From Sphaerisporangium perillae (lineage in GTDB: Bacteria > Actinomycetota > Actinomycetes > Streptosporangiales > Streptosporangiaceae), in the NCBI RefSeq assembly GCF_023276435.1, contig NZ_JALLPO010000036.1, positions 1 through 64,000 of the forward strand: a stretch of DNA of 64,000 nt. The letters run 5' to 3'. Positions 54,945-63,452 of the stretch are shown piece by piece. The position numbers and the translations under genes were made by a program. Below the pieces are notes generated by a model. It was not told where the DNA came from. It saw only the letters and a program-made list of their open reading frames with translations, and did no database searches. Within the stretch, counting starts at the first letter, position 1. Each line of letters begins with the position of its first letter.

Positions 54945-55886
54945 CTACCGGATCGTCGTGGCCGGGCGGCCGATCCCGGCGATCAGCTCCAGCTGGCCCA
55001 GCTGCGCGTCCAGAGAGGGTGCGGCGATGCGGCAGACCACGTGCTCCGCGCCCGCCTCGGCGTAGCGGGCCAGCGTGGCGGCCACCTCCTCGGCGGGGCC
55101 CGCGACCAGCAACTGGATCGTCCGCACCGCCTCGGACGGCAGCCCGTACGTGGCCCGGCAGTAGGCGTCGAGCTCCCGCTCGCCGCGCTTCACATCGTCG
55201 GTGACCAGAACCGTGACGAACAGCGCCGGGGTGACCGCGCCGGCGGGGCGCGCCGCCGCCTTCGCGGCCTGCCGGACCGCCTGCAGTCCCACGTGGTAGT
55301 CGGCGACGTGCGGCGGGTAGGGCAGCCACCCGTCGTACAGCCGGCCGGTGCGCTCCAGCGCCGAACGGCTCGCGCCGCCCAGCCAGATCGGCGGCCCACC
55401 CGGGCGGTGGGACGGCGTCGACTCCGGCAGCCCGTCGAAGCGCAGCACCTTGCCGTGGAACGTCCTCTCCCCCGCCCACAGCGCCCGCCACAGGGCCACC
55501 GTGTCGTCCAGCCGCGCGAAACGCCGCTCCCAGGGCACCTCCGACACCGCGTACTCGACCTCCGACCGGCCCGGGAAGCCCGCGCCGACGGTGACGACCA
55601 GCCGCCCGGCCGACAGGTGGTCGACGGAGGCCAGCTCCTGCGCGGCCATGACCGGGCGGCGGAAGGCGGGCAGCAGCGCCGCGGTGCCGAGCGTGACACG
55701 CTCGGTCGCCGGGGCCAGGGCGGCGAGCATCGCGAGCGGCTCGACGCGCGCGCCCAGCAGGGTGTCGTTGGCCCAGACCGAGTCGTAGCCGAGCCGCTCG
55801 GCCCGGACGCCGAAGTCGACCAGCCGCCGGGCGTCGTCCCACTGGCTGTGATTGGTGGGGAGGAGGACTCCCAGCCGCATCCGCAT
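54945..55886 (-). CDS. LLM class (luciferase-like) F420- or flavin-dependent oxidoreductase
   Basis: 313 residues (MRMRLGVLLPTNHSQWDDARRLVDFGVRAERLGYDSVWAND). TIM-barrel landmarks ERVTLGTAALLPAFRRP and GRLVVTVGAGFPGR. In actinobacteria this group is usually F420-dependent and works on xenobiotics or secondary metabolites. The start lies 3 bp after the stop of the small NTF2-like remnant, so the two share an mRNA. Substrate unknown. Confidence 0.9.
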   Translation of the reverse strand: MRMRLGVLLPTNHSQWDDARRLVDFGVRAERLGYDSVWANDTLLGARVEPLAMLAALAPATERVTLGTAALLPAFRRPVMAAQELASVDHLSAGRLVVTVGAGFPGRSEVEYAVSEVPWERRFARLDDTVALWRALWAGERTFHGKVLRFDGLPESTPSHRPGGPPIWLGGASRSALERTGRLYDGWLPYPPHVADYHVGLQAVRQAAKAAARPAGAVTPALFVTVLVTDDVKRGERELDAYCRATYGLPSEAVRTIQLLVAGPAEEVAATLARYAEAGAEHVVCRIAAPSLDAQLGQLELIAGIGRPATTIR

Positions 55887-55889
55887 GGG

Positions 55890-56036
55890 TCAGGCCCCGG
55901 GGAACATGTAGTCGGTGGTGATCCGCCCGTTCACGTCGAGTTCGACGAACTCCAGGCCGCCGCCCAGCGGCTCACCACCGCCGGCGGACAGGGCGACGTA
56001 GCGGGCGGTCAGGTCCTGCGCATCGATATCGATCAC
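55890..56036 (-). pseudogene. 48-residue remnant of an NTF2/SnoaL-like protein
   Basis: GTG 56036 has a strong Shine-Dalgarno (GAGGAGATGCA). The start, IDIDAQDLTARYVAL, matches the beginning of NTF2-like proteins (a MIDxxxLARRYVALWNEPD pattern). It is followed directly by the family's last beta strand and tail (GGLEFVELDVNGRITTDYMFPGA); about 75 residues between are missing. Internal in-frame deletion is the simplest reading; a genuine new micro-protein is the alternative. It lies 3 bp before the LLM gene, so its translation could drive that gene. Confidence 0.6.
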
Positions 56037-56126
56037 TGCATCTCCTCGGTTCTCGTGTGTCCTTTCGAAATCCTGCGAGAAAGGGAGCAGGCCGACAATT
56101 CCTCGGAGGGTATGGCCCCGGCTTCC

Positions 56127-56214
56127 CTAGAGCCAGCCGTACTCCTCCGCGATCAGCGCGGCCTCGGCCCGCGTGCCGGCGCCGGTCTTGCCGATGGCCG
56201 CGGACAGGTGGTTT
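56127..56214 (-). pseudogene. C-terminal fragment of a LuxR-type regulator
   Basis: About 29 codons in a frame closed by TAG at 56127: NHLSAAIGKTGAGTRAEAALIAEEYGWL. This is the last part of a LuxR/response-regulator helix-turn-helix (usual form xxHLxxxxxKxGxxxRAEAxxxAxxxGWL). Upstream, the frame stops within 40 bases and no earlier part of the gene is found. A left-over, not a gene. Confidence 0.6.
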
Positions 56215-56317
56215 GACTCCTCCCCGGAAGCTGCCGTTTGTCACGACCGACCCACGACAGACGTCATGGGGTTCACGGCCGCGGCCTCCGCTGAGAGGAC
56301 CGCCGTGCGGAGTCCTG

Positions 56318-56959
56318 CTACGGGGTGTCGAGGATCGCGCCGGCCACGCTGTCGACGTACCACCGCTGGTATCTCTCCGGGGACCAGCCGCGTTGGCGTA
56401 CGAGCCAGTCGTAGTTGCGGACGTCCATGGCCAGCCAGAGGACGTCGGCGACGCTGCCGGCGTCATGGCCGGGCCGCAGACGGCCGGTGGCGGCTAGCTC
56501 GGCGGCGAACATGGCCATGCCGCGCCGGCGTTCCTCGATGTTCTTGCGCCAGATGGCGGCGGCGTCCGGGTCGGCGGTCGCGGCGCCGGCCAGCGCGATC
56601 ATCACATCGGCCTGCCGGGCGTGGGTCTCGGTGAGGTGCCGCGCGTAGCGTTCGAGCTTGGCCCGGGGGTCGGCGAGCGCGCGGATGTCGGCGACGAAGG
56701 GCCGGTCGGGCAGGCTCAGCGGCTCGTCGTCTCCGGCGACGGTGACGTCGACCAGCTCGGACAGCAGCTGACGCTTTCCGCCGAACACCGCGTACACGGT
56801 CTGGATCGCCACCCCGGCCTCGGCGGCGACGGCGGTCAGCGGCGTGGCGGCGTAGCCGGGATCGACGAACAGCCTGCCCGCCGCCTCCAGGATCGCCCGC
56901 CGGGTCTGGCGGGCCTGGTCCTGCCTGCGTGCCGATTGGTAGCGCCTCTTGACAGCCAC
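56318..56959 (-). CDS. TetR family transcriptional regulator
   Basis: 213 residues from GTG 56959. HTH: RRAILEAAGRLFVDPGYAATPL, VAAEAGVAIQTVYAVFGGKRQLLSEL. The C-terminal ligand domain has LERYARHLTETHARQADVMIALAGAATADPDA and a Trp/Tyr-rich end (DWLVRQRGWSPERYQRWYVDSVAGAIL). Divergent from the monooxygenase-like/methyltransferase pair. The gap of 56 bp holds a strong operator at 56974-57003, so it probably represses both directions. Confidence 0.92.
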   Translation of the reverse strand: MAVKRRYQSARRQDQARQTRRAILEAAGRLFVDPGYAATPLTAVAAEAGVAIQTVYAVFGGKRQLLSELVDVTVAGDDEPLSLPDRPFVADIRALADPRAKLERYARHLTETHARQADVMIALAGAATADPDAAAIWRKNIEERRRGMAMFAAELAATGRLRPGHDAGSVADVLWLAMDVRNYDWLVRQRGWSPERYQRWYVDSVAGAILDTP

Positions 56960-56973
56960 GTTGTGAGTGTAGT

Positions 56974-57003
56974 CCTCTATTCGATAGAGGCTTGCTCTAT
57001 CGA
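56974..57003. promoter_or_regulatory. TetR operator between tetR and the methyltransferase operon
   Basis: Two overlapping perfect inverted repeats: CCTCTAT-TCG-ATAGAGG (56974-56990) and TCGATAGAG-GCTTG-CTCTATCGA (56981-57003, 9-bp arms). The half-site CTCTATCGA/TCGATAGAG occurs in three places. Just upstream of the Shine-Dalgarno GAAGGAG. Confidence 0.8.
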
Positions 57004-57015
57004 AGGAGTGGTTCC

Positions 57016-57309
57016 ATGCCGTTCGGAGTGCTGCAAGAGATGCCCGGAGTCGGCGAGCAGGAGTACCGCCAGGTGGAGAAGCACCTCGGTCCCGGCCGTC
57101 CGCCCGGCCTGCTCGCCCACGTCGCCGGTCCGACCGAGGACGGCTGGCGGATCATCAACATCTGGGACAGCGAGGAGGCGTTCCGCCGGTTCCAGTCCGA
57201 GCGGCTGATCAGAGCGGCCGGTCTGGCCGCCCAGGAGGACGGCTTCGACCCCGGCAAGGCCGCCGGGTTCACCTCGGTCACCGTCGACGGCACCGAGATG
57301 CCCTTCTGA
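57016..57309 (+). CDS. small dimeric alpha/beta-barrel protein (antibiotic monooxygenase-like)
   Basis: 97 residues from ATG 57016 (MPFGVLQEMPGVGEQEYRQVE) with GAAGGAGTGGTTCC upstream. The fold-level pattern HVAGPTEDGWRIINIWDSEEAFRRFQSERL is that of ABM/ferredoxin-like small proteins; no catalytic motif is certain. Its TGA overlaps the ATG of the methyltransferase by one base, so both are made from one mRNA under the TetR operator. Confidence 0.78.
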   Translation: MPFGVLQEMPGVGEQEYRQVEKHLGPGRPPGLLAHVAGPTEDGWRIINIWDSEEAFRRFQSERLIRAAGLAAQEDGFDPGKAAGFTSVTVDGTEMPF

Positions 57310-58202
57310 TGGCCGACACCGCCACCCTCCGGGCCCGCAACTTCGCGTTCTGGACGCAGACCGCGCCCGGGTGGGTCCGGCACGCCGACCGGCAGGACGA
57401 GATCGGCCGGCCTTTGGGCGCCGCCGCCATGGACGGGCTGCGGCCACGGCCCGGCGAGCGGATCCTCGACGTCGGCTGCGGCTGCGGCGGCACCACGGCC
57501 GAACTGGCGGCGGCGGTCGGGGCGGGCGGTGAGGCCGTCGGCGTGGACCTGGCCGAGTCGATGGTGACCGCCGCCCGCGAGCGGTTCCCGCGCGAACGAC
57601 ACCCCCGGCTGCGCTTCGTCACCGCCGACATCGAGACGATCGACGCCGTGCCGGGCGCGCCGTTCGACGCGGCGTTCTCTCGCATGACGCTGATGCTGCT
57701 GGCCGACCCCGTCGCGGGTTGCACGACGATCCGGCGCTCGCTGCGTCCCGGCGGCCGGCTCGCGGCCACCGTCTTCCGGGACGGCGGAGCCAACCCATGG
57801 CTGGCCGCCGCCATGCTCGGCGCCGCACCGCACGTCCGGTCGCTTCCACCTCTGCCGATCGGTGACGAGCCGGGCCCGTTCGCCTTCGCCGACCCCGCGC
57901 GGGTGAAGCGCGTCCTGGCCGCCGCCGGCTTCGGCGCCATCGCGATCCAGCCCCACGAGGTCACCCTGGACGCCCCCGACGAACCCGGCACCGTGGCCGA
58001 ATGGCTCATCGAGGTCGGCCCGGCCGGCGCGGCGTACCGGGCGACCGCGCCGTCAGGACAGGCCTCCGCGCGCTCTTCGGTGGCACGGTTGCTCGCGCGA
58101 TACCGCACCCCCGGCGCCGGCTACCACCTCCCGGCAGGCCTCTGGCAGATCACCGCCGCCACGGACCCGGTCAGAGGTGGGCGACGACGCCGAGCTGGGT
58201 GA
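57309..58202 (+). CDS. class I SAM-dependent methyltransferase
   Basis: 297 residues. SAM-binding motif I is clear (RILDVGCGCGGTTAELAAAVG), motif II acidic VGVDLAESM and post-motif PFDAAFSRMTLMLLADP. The N-terminal ~40 residues and C-terminal half (about 160-297) are helical and probably bind substrate. Substrate unknown; with the small monooxygenase-like protein and the tetR it could detoxify or tailor a small molecule. The last 32 bp overlap the NTF2-like gene on the other strand. Confidence 0.9.
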   Translation: MADTATLRARNFAFWTQTAPGWVRHADRQDEIGRPLGAAAMDGLRPRPGERILDVGCGCGGTTAELAAAVGAGGEAVGVDLAESMVTAARERFPRERHPRLRFVTADIETIDAVPGAPFDAAFSRMTLMLLADPVAGCTTIRRSLRPGGRLAATVFRDGGANPWLAAAMLGAAPHVRSLPPLPIGDEPGPFAFADPARVKRVLAAAGFGAIAIQPHEVTLDAPDEPGTVAEWLIEVGPAGAAYRATAPSGQASARSSVARLLARYRTPGAGYHLPAGLWQITAATDPVRGGRRRRAG

Positions 58203-58596
58203 GCATCTCCAGTTGGTCGTAGTACACGCGCAGGCTGGCGATCAGCCCGTTCTCCATGGTGCGGACGTCGCAGCCGCGGACGGCGACCCGCCGGCCGCTC
58301 CCCTCGAGGACCTCTCCGGTGTGCAGCAGGAACGGGCCGGTGTGGGTGCTGGTGACCGTCCACTCGATCACCACGAGGTCCCCGCACGTGTCCTTGGTGT
58401 GGGGCGTGACGATGACGTCCGGGAACGCCGTGAAATACAGCGCGAAATAGGACGCGATCTGCTCGGGCCCCTCGGCGAGGCCGCCCGGACACACGTACGC
58501 GCCGCGCGGGGCGAAGAGATTCGCCGCCCTCGCGGAATCATGCGCGTTGAACGCGTCTATCAACCCGTCCCTGATCTCGTGATCAACGGACACCAT
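58171..58596 (-). CDS. NTF2/SnoaL-like polyketide-cyclase-type protein
   Basis: 141 residues from ATG 58596 with CGGAGGGCTG upstream (a start at 58674 is not needed). AFNAHDSARAANLFAPRGAYVCPGG, IASYFALYFTAFPDVIV, DLVVIEWTVTSTHTGPF match the SnoaL/ester-cyclase fold. A catalytic Asp-His pair cannot be confirmed by eye. Other than cyclases this family includes isomerases and carriers. Convergent with the methyltransferase. Confidence 0.85.
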   Translation of the reverse strand: MVSVDHEIRDGLIDAFNAHDSARAANLFAPRGAYVCPGGLAEGPEQIASYFALYFTAFPDVIVTPHTKDTCGDLVVIEWTVTSTHTGPFLLHTGEVLEGSGRRVAVRGCDVRTMENGLIASLRVYYDQLEMLTQLGVVAHL

Positions 58597-58685
58597 CAGC
58601 CCTCCGAATCGGTAGTGCGCCGGCATGCTCCTCGCACGGCCGGTTCCAGCGGTCACCATCACGCCCCGGGACACTCGGGAGCCGG

Positions 58686-60137
58686 TCAGGGTCCGCCGAG
58701 CGGGCGCGCGGCCCCCCCGGCGACGTCGCGTACGCCGGGAGAAAGCTCGCCGGGGGGCGGACTCCCCCCGGTCGTCTCCGTCAGGGGCAGCCGAAGCACG
58801 AACCGGGCACCTCGCGGCGAGTCCTCGACCACCAGGGTTCCGTTGTGGCCGTGGGCGATGTCACGGGAGATGGCCAGGCCGAGCCCGCTTCCTCCGGGTT
58901 CACGGCGCCGCCCGTCGTCCAGGCGGACGAAGCGCTCGAAGACGCGTTCACGGTCCTGCGGCGCGATGCCGTCACCGTCGTCGGTCACCGTGACGACGGC
59001 CTGGCCGCCCGCACGCTCGGCGGTGACCTCGACTCTGGTGTCGGCGTGCCGCCGGGCGTTGGCCAGCAGGTTGCCGAAGACCCGGATCAGCTGGATCCGG
59101 TTGCCTCGGACGATCACACCAGGACCGGCGTGGACGTGGACCGGCACGCCGTCCGCCTGGGCTTTCACCTCCTCCGTGACGAGCGCGCCGAGGTCGATCG
59201 GCTCGTGCTCCGCCGGGCGGCCGGCGCGGAGCCGGGCCAGCACCAGCAGGTCGTCGACGATCGTCTCCAGCCGGTGGGTGGCCGACAACGCGTCCCGGAT
59301 GACCGCGCGGGGGTCGACGTCGCGGGGATAGAGCACCGCCTCCTCCAGCCGGGTACGCAGACCGGTGAGCGGGGTCCTGAGCTCGTGGGAGGTGGTGGAG
59401 GCGAATCGGCGCTGCTGCTTCACCGCCTCCTCCAGCCGGGCCAGAGTCCTGTTGGCGGTGCGGGCGAGCAGCGCGTACTCGGTGCTACCGGACGGCTCGG
59501 GCACCCGCAGGCTCAGGTCGCTCACCGTGATCTCGGCCATGGTCGCCCGGATCGCGGCCACGGGGCGCAGCGCGCGGCGCCCCAGCCACCAGTTCCCCCA
59601 GGCGATGAAGGCGGTGGCCAGCAGGACCCCGCCGACGGTGAAGAGCTCGAGACGATCACCGCTCAGGATGGACGGCTGAACCATCCCGGCGTAGACGTAG
59701 TGGGGCTCACCCCGCCAGATCTCGCGCGTCTCGAGTGGCGGGACCCGGATGACGGTGAACATGACGCACCCCAGCGTGGAGCACGCGGTGCCGTCCTTGA
59801 TCCGATCGTCGAGGGGCGGCTGCACCGTGCCCAAGGGGGGCCTGCCCGCCGCGGCCGCGCTGGCCGCCACCACGTGGCCGTGAGCGTCGACGAGCTGGAG
59901 GAGGTCGATGCGGGTCTTCGTGACCGCCTTCGGCATGTCGCCCGGCTGGAAGGTCCCGAGCCAGTTGGTGGCGACCCGCTGCGTCTCCTGGGAGACCTCG
60001 CCCTGGACCTTGTCGAGGACGAGGAAGTCGAGGCTGGCGCCGATCACGGTAAGAAAGAGCAAAGACAGCCCCGCGACACCCAGCGTCGTCCGCGCCAGAA
60101 GCGAGTGTGGAAGAAGCGACACCAGTTTGGATCTCAA
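58686..60137 (-). CDS. sensor histidine kinase (HAMP, HisKA, HATPase)
   Basis: 483 residues from TTG 60137, preferred because GAAGGAGAGAGCCGT precedes it; an earlier TTG at 60158 also fits. First helix about 14-32, an external region (35-165) with TACSTLGCVMF, second helix about 165-185, HAMP (about 190-240), HisKA with FASTTSHELRTPLTG (phospho-His), and HATPase with NLLANARRHAD, DDGDGIAPQDRERVFERF, GGSGLGLAISRDIA. No response regulator is adjacent on either side, so an orphan kinase. Signal unknown. Confidence 0.92.
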   Translation of the reverse strand: MRSKLVSLLPHSLLARTTLGVAGLSLLFLTVIGASLDFLVLDKVQGEVSQETQRVATNWLGTFQPGDMPKAVTKTRIDLLQLVDAHGHVVAASAAAAGRPPLGTVQPPLDDRIKDGTACSTLGCVMFTVIRVPPLETREIWRGEPHYVYAGMVQPSILSGDRLELFTVGGVLLATAFIAWGNWWLGRRALRPVAAIRATMAEITVSDLSLRVPEPSGSTEYALLARTANRTLARLEEAVKQQRRFASTTSHELRTPLTGLRTRLEEAVLYPRDVDPRAVIRDALSATHRLETIVDDLLVLARLRAGRPAEHEPIDLGALVTEEVKAQADGVPVHVHAGPGVIVRGNRIQLIRVFGNLLANARRHADTRVEVTAERAGGQAVVTVTDDGDGIAPQDRERVFERFVRLDDGRRREPGGSGLGLAISRDIAHGHNGTLVVEDSPRGARFVLRLPLTETTGGSPPPGELSPGVRDVAGGAARPLGGP

Positions 60138-60292
60138 ACGGCTCTCTCCTTCAGGCAAAGGTCCAGGTCAGGTCACTTTTACGGTAACCTCCAACGAAGA
60201 GAGCGTTCAACGAACGGCCCATATCCGGACCAAAAGCAGGCCGGTATATTACTCGCACCAGAACAGCGCTTTCCGGTCGGTGGCGCGGAGGG

Positions 60293-61741
60293 CTACTCGA
60301 AGCCGAATCCCCACGGGAGCGGCTTCCGCTCGAACAACCCGGCCGGGACGGCGTCGGCGAGCGCCTTGTAACCCGCCGGGTTGAGGTGCAGGTGGTCGCC
60401 GACGTCGAGCGTCGCCAGGAGCTGCCGGGGGTTCGCCGGATCTCGTGCCGCCAGATCGAAATCGATCACGCCGTCGAACCGGCGGCTGGTGCGGATCCAC
60501 TGGTTGACCGCCTGCCGAGCCGCTTCCCGGTATCCTCCCGCGTCGTCGTACGTGGCGTTCCCGCCGAACGGCGTCAGCGTCGCGCCGTACACGCGGATGC
60601 CCTGCGCGTGGGCCCGGAGGATGATCTGGTCGTAGGCGGCGATCAGGTCGGCCGACACCTGTGTCTGGGCGGCCTCCGTGGCGGCGGCCGTGCCGATGTC
60701 GTTGACGCCTTCGAAGACGATCTGCCATTCGACCCCGCTCTGCGCGAGCACGTCCCGATCGAGCCGCGCGAGGGCGTTGGGGCCGAGGCCGTCGTTCAGC
60801 ACCCGATTGCCGCCGGCCGCCTGGTTGACGATCGCGATGTCGGCCGTGCCGCGGTGGGACTGCAACCGGTCGAGCAACTGGTCCGGCCAGCGGTTGTTCA
60901 TGTTGGTGGTGGAGCCGCGCCCATCGGTCAGCGAGTCGCCCAGGACGGCGGCCGCCGCGGTGGTGTGCTTGGACCACACTTCCACGCCGCTGAGGAAGTA
61001 CCAGTGATCGACGGGGGTCGCCCCGGGCAGATCCTCGGCCTCGGCATGGTCGCCGGCCAGCAGGTAGGAGGTGGTCCTCGAGCCGGGGTGGGAGGTGATG
61101 GCATTCGATTTCTGGCCTTCGGCCAGGTAGGTCGTCACAGTGATGTTGGACCGAGGGGCCAGGGTGAAGTTCAGCGGATCGGAGACCATCTGCGCCCCGA
61201 CCGGGATGACCACGGAGGACCGGCCATGGAAGGTCACCGGCTGGGCGGTCCCCGCCTTGATCCCGCTGACGCCGGCCTGCCCGCCGAGCGGGAGTGCCAC
61301 GGAGACCCTGGTGATGGGCAGTGCCGTGCCCCCGAACGCGTTGGAGAAGCGCAGCCGCGTCTGCCGCCCGCCGACCGAGATGTGCACGGTCTGCCGCAAC
61401 GTGCTGTCCGCGAGGACGAGGTTCTCCTGCGTGAACGGCGCGGGCGGCATGTTGTTCGGCTCGGTGAGCTGCGGCATCGAGACCCAGGTGCCGACCCAGT
61501 GGCCGTTCATCTGCGGCGCGACCTTGGCGCCGGCCGGGCTGCCCTGGGCGCCCATGGCTCCGAGCGCCGGTGACGCCGCGACGACGGCGACCGCGATGGC
61601 TCCCGTGACGGCCAGCCTGACGATCGACGGCATTCTGTCCATGGGGTGCGCGAGCGCGGGCGGCGCCGGCCTGGGCCTCTTCGACGTGGGGGCACGGCCG
61701 TCGTGCAGTGCCGACAGGAGTGCGGAAAGGAAGCCTGGCAT
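60293..61741 (-). CDS. secreted SGNH/GDSL hydrolase
   Basis: 482 residues from ATG 61741 with CGGAGAACAGCG upstream. There is a basic N-terminal extension before the Sec signal (about 37-60, SIVRLAVTGAIAVAVVAASPALG). An N-terminal beta domain (about 80-260) precedes the SGNH fold: Block I AVLGDSLTDGRGS with the nucleophile Ser, NQAAGGNRVL (Gly block), FEGVNDIG (Asn block), and Asp-His in DVGDHLHLNPAGY. It should deacylate a polysaccharide or lipid ester outside the cell. Confidence 0.9.
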   Translation of the reverse strand: MPGFLSALLSALHDGRAPTSKRPRPAPPALAHPMDRMPSIVRLAVTGAIAVAVVAASPALGAMGAQGSPAGAKVAPQMNGHWVGTWVSMPQLTEPNNMPPAPFTQENLVLADSTLRQTVHISVGGRQTRLRFSNAFGGTALPITRVSVALPLGGQAGVSGIKAGTAQPVTFHGRSSVVIPVGAQMVSDPLNFTLAPRSNITVTTYLAEGQKSNAITSHPGSRTTSYLLAGDHAEAEDLPGATPVDHWYFLSGVEVWSKHTTAAAAVLGDSLTDGRGSTTNMNNRWPDQLLDRLQSHRGTADIAIVNQAAGGNRVLNDGLGPNALARLDRDVLAQSGVEWQIVFEGVNDIGTAAATEAAQTQVSADLIAAYDQIILRAHAQGIRVYGATLTPFGGNATYDDAGGYREAARQAVNQWIRTSRRFDGVIDFDLAARDPANPRQLLATLDVGDHLHLNPAGYKALADAVPAGLFERKPLPWGFGFE

Positions 61742-61965
61742 CGCTGTTCTCCGATCGGCTTCGCCCGTGACGGGCGCATCGGCTCCGAAATGTTTCGAAC
61801 TATTTCCGAATCATTTCTGGGCAACGTACGTCGTCTGGATCAAGCGGTCAATGGACTTCGTGAACTCCGCCGGACCGGCCGCCGCCCGATAGCGCCGCTG
61901 CCACCTCGAACGCCTCGTTCACCCCTCGGGCGGCCGGCGACAGCCGATGAACGCTTCTTCGACCC

Positions 61966-62202
61966 GTGGCCGAACTGCCGGCGGTACGGCCGGGACCGAT
62001 CGGCCCGCGCAACCTGTGGCCGCTGGACGGCTCGTACCAGGGCATCCTGTCCGGTGGACCAGAGCGATTCACGGTCCGGTCCGCGGTCCAGGCGATCCGC
62101 GACGGCCGGGCCGGCGATGCGGTGTCCCCCGTTAGTCTGGGCGTCATGGTCGGGATCTTCCTCCTCGCCGGCGGCGCCGCCCTCAGGGCATTCCGGTGGT
62201 GA
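61966..62202 (+). CDS. possible small one-helix membrane protein before the NarL-type kinase
   Basis: 78 codons from a GTG at 61966, closed upstream by a stop six codons earlier and no Shine-Dalgarno. It ends with one membrane helix (about 55-75, VSLGVMVGIFLLAGGAALR) and overlaps the kinase start (GTGGTGA). The sequence before the helix, RNLWPLDGSYQGILSGGP, resembles the tail of an ABC-2-type permease. It may be a remnant whose role is only coupling of the kinase. Uncertain. Confidence 0.3.
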   Translation: MAELPAVRPGPIGPRNLWPLDGSYQGILSGGPERFTVRSAVQAIRDGRAGDAVSPVSLGVMVGIFLLAGGAALRAFRW

Positions 62203-63449
62203 CCACCACCGACCCCGGCGTCTCGCGCTGGGATCGCGCCTGGCCCGCTCTGCCGTACCTGTTCATCCTGCTTCCGGCGGTCTTCGCCCTGCTGCGGGAC
62301 TGGAGGCCGGAGACGCTGGCCCTGGCGTCGTTCGCCGGAGCCTGGCACTGGTTCATGGTCACGTCGCGCCCCGGCCGGATCGAGCGGCCGGCAGCGGTGA
62401 TCGTCTACTTCGTCGTGACGCTCGCCGTCATCGGGGCACTGGTCAGGATCGATCCGCTGTTCACGGTGACCGGCCTCGGGGCGTTCATCCAGTCCTTCTC
62501 CCTGCTGCCCGGGCGGTGGGCGTACGGCGGGGTGGCCGCGACGGCCGGCGTGCTGGTCGCCGCTCGCCCTGACACCGGGCGGCCTTCGAGCGAGACGCTC
62601 TCCTCCTTCCTCATCGCGGTGCTGGTCGCCTCCACGGTCGGCCTGCTGATCCGGACCGTCTCCGCGCAGAACGATCAGCGCAAGGTGATGATCGCGCAAT
62701 TACGGGAGACCGGCGCCAAGCTGACCGCGCTGGCGGAGGAGAACGCGAACCTGCAGGCCCGGCTGCTGACCCGCGCTCGCGAGGCCGGTGTGCTCGAGGA
62801 GCGGCAGCGGATGGCCAGGGAGATCCACGACACCATCGCGCAGAGCCTGACCGCCATCCTCACCCAGCTCGAAGCCGCCGACGGTGCGAACGACGACGTA
62901 CCCGCCACTCGGGAGCGCCTGGACACGGTGCGCGCGTTGGCCAGAGAGAGCCTGAGCGAGACCCGCCGATCGCTCCAGGCGTTGCGCCCGGCGCCGCTGG
63001 AGGAGGCCCAGCTCGCCGCCGCCCTCCACGTCATCGCCGCGAAATGGTCGCAGACCACGGGCGTACCCGCCTCCGTGTCGGTCACCGGCGACGCTCGGCC
63101 GCTGCACGCGGAGGTGGAGACCACCTTGCTGCGGGTGGCGCAGGAGGCGCTGGCCAACGTCGGCAAGCACGCCTCGGCCACCCGGGCCGGCCTCACACTG
63201 TCGTACATGGAGGATGTCGTGGCCCTGGACGTACGTGACGACGGGGCCGGCTTCACCCGTGAGGCCGCGGGCTCCTCGGACGCGGGCGGCTTCGGGCTCA
63301 TCGCGATGCGTCAGCGCGTCACCCGGCTGGCCGGGAACTTCGAGATCGAGACGGCCCCCGGCCAGGGAACGGGAATCTCCGCCACCGTCCCCGCCATCCC
63401 CGCCGACGCGGATCCGGGATCCGCCGGCCGCTCCAGAAACGCGATGTGA
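62196..63449 (+). CDS. sensor histidine kinase, HisKA_3/NarL type
   Basis: 417 residues from a GTG at 62196 (or 62199). The first ~165 residues hold five to six membrane helices. A short coiled linker (170-205) leads to HisKA_3 with ERQRMAREIHDTIAQSLTAIL (phospho-His in EIHD) and a HATPase end: NVGKHASATRAGL, VRDDGAGFTREA, GFGLIAMRQRV. The family phosphorylates LuxR-type regulators; its partner starts 3 bp downstream. Confidence 0.93.
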   Translation: MVTTTDPGVSRWDRAWPALPYLFILLPAVFALLRDWRPETLALASFAGAWHWFMVTSRPGRIERPAAVIVYFVVTLAVIGALVRIDPLFTVTGLGAFIQSFSLLPGRWAYGGVAATAGVLVAARPDTGRPSSETLSSFLIAVLVASTVGLLIRTVSAQNDQRKVMIAQLRETGAKLTALAEENANLQARLLTRAREAGVLEERQRMAREIHDTIAQSLTAILTQLEAADGANDDVPATRERLDTVRALARESLSETRRSLQALRPAPLEEAQLAAALHVIAAKWSQTTGVPASVSVTGDARPLHAEVETTLLRVAQEALANVGKHASATRAGLTLSYMEDVVALDVRDDGAGFTREAAGSSDAGGFGLIAMRQRVTRLAGNFEIETAPGQGTGISATVPAIPADADPGSAGRSRNAM

Positions 63450-63452
63450 GAC

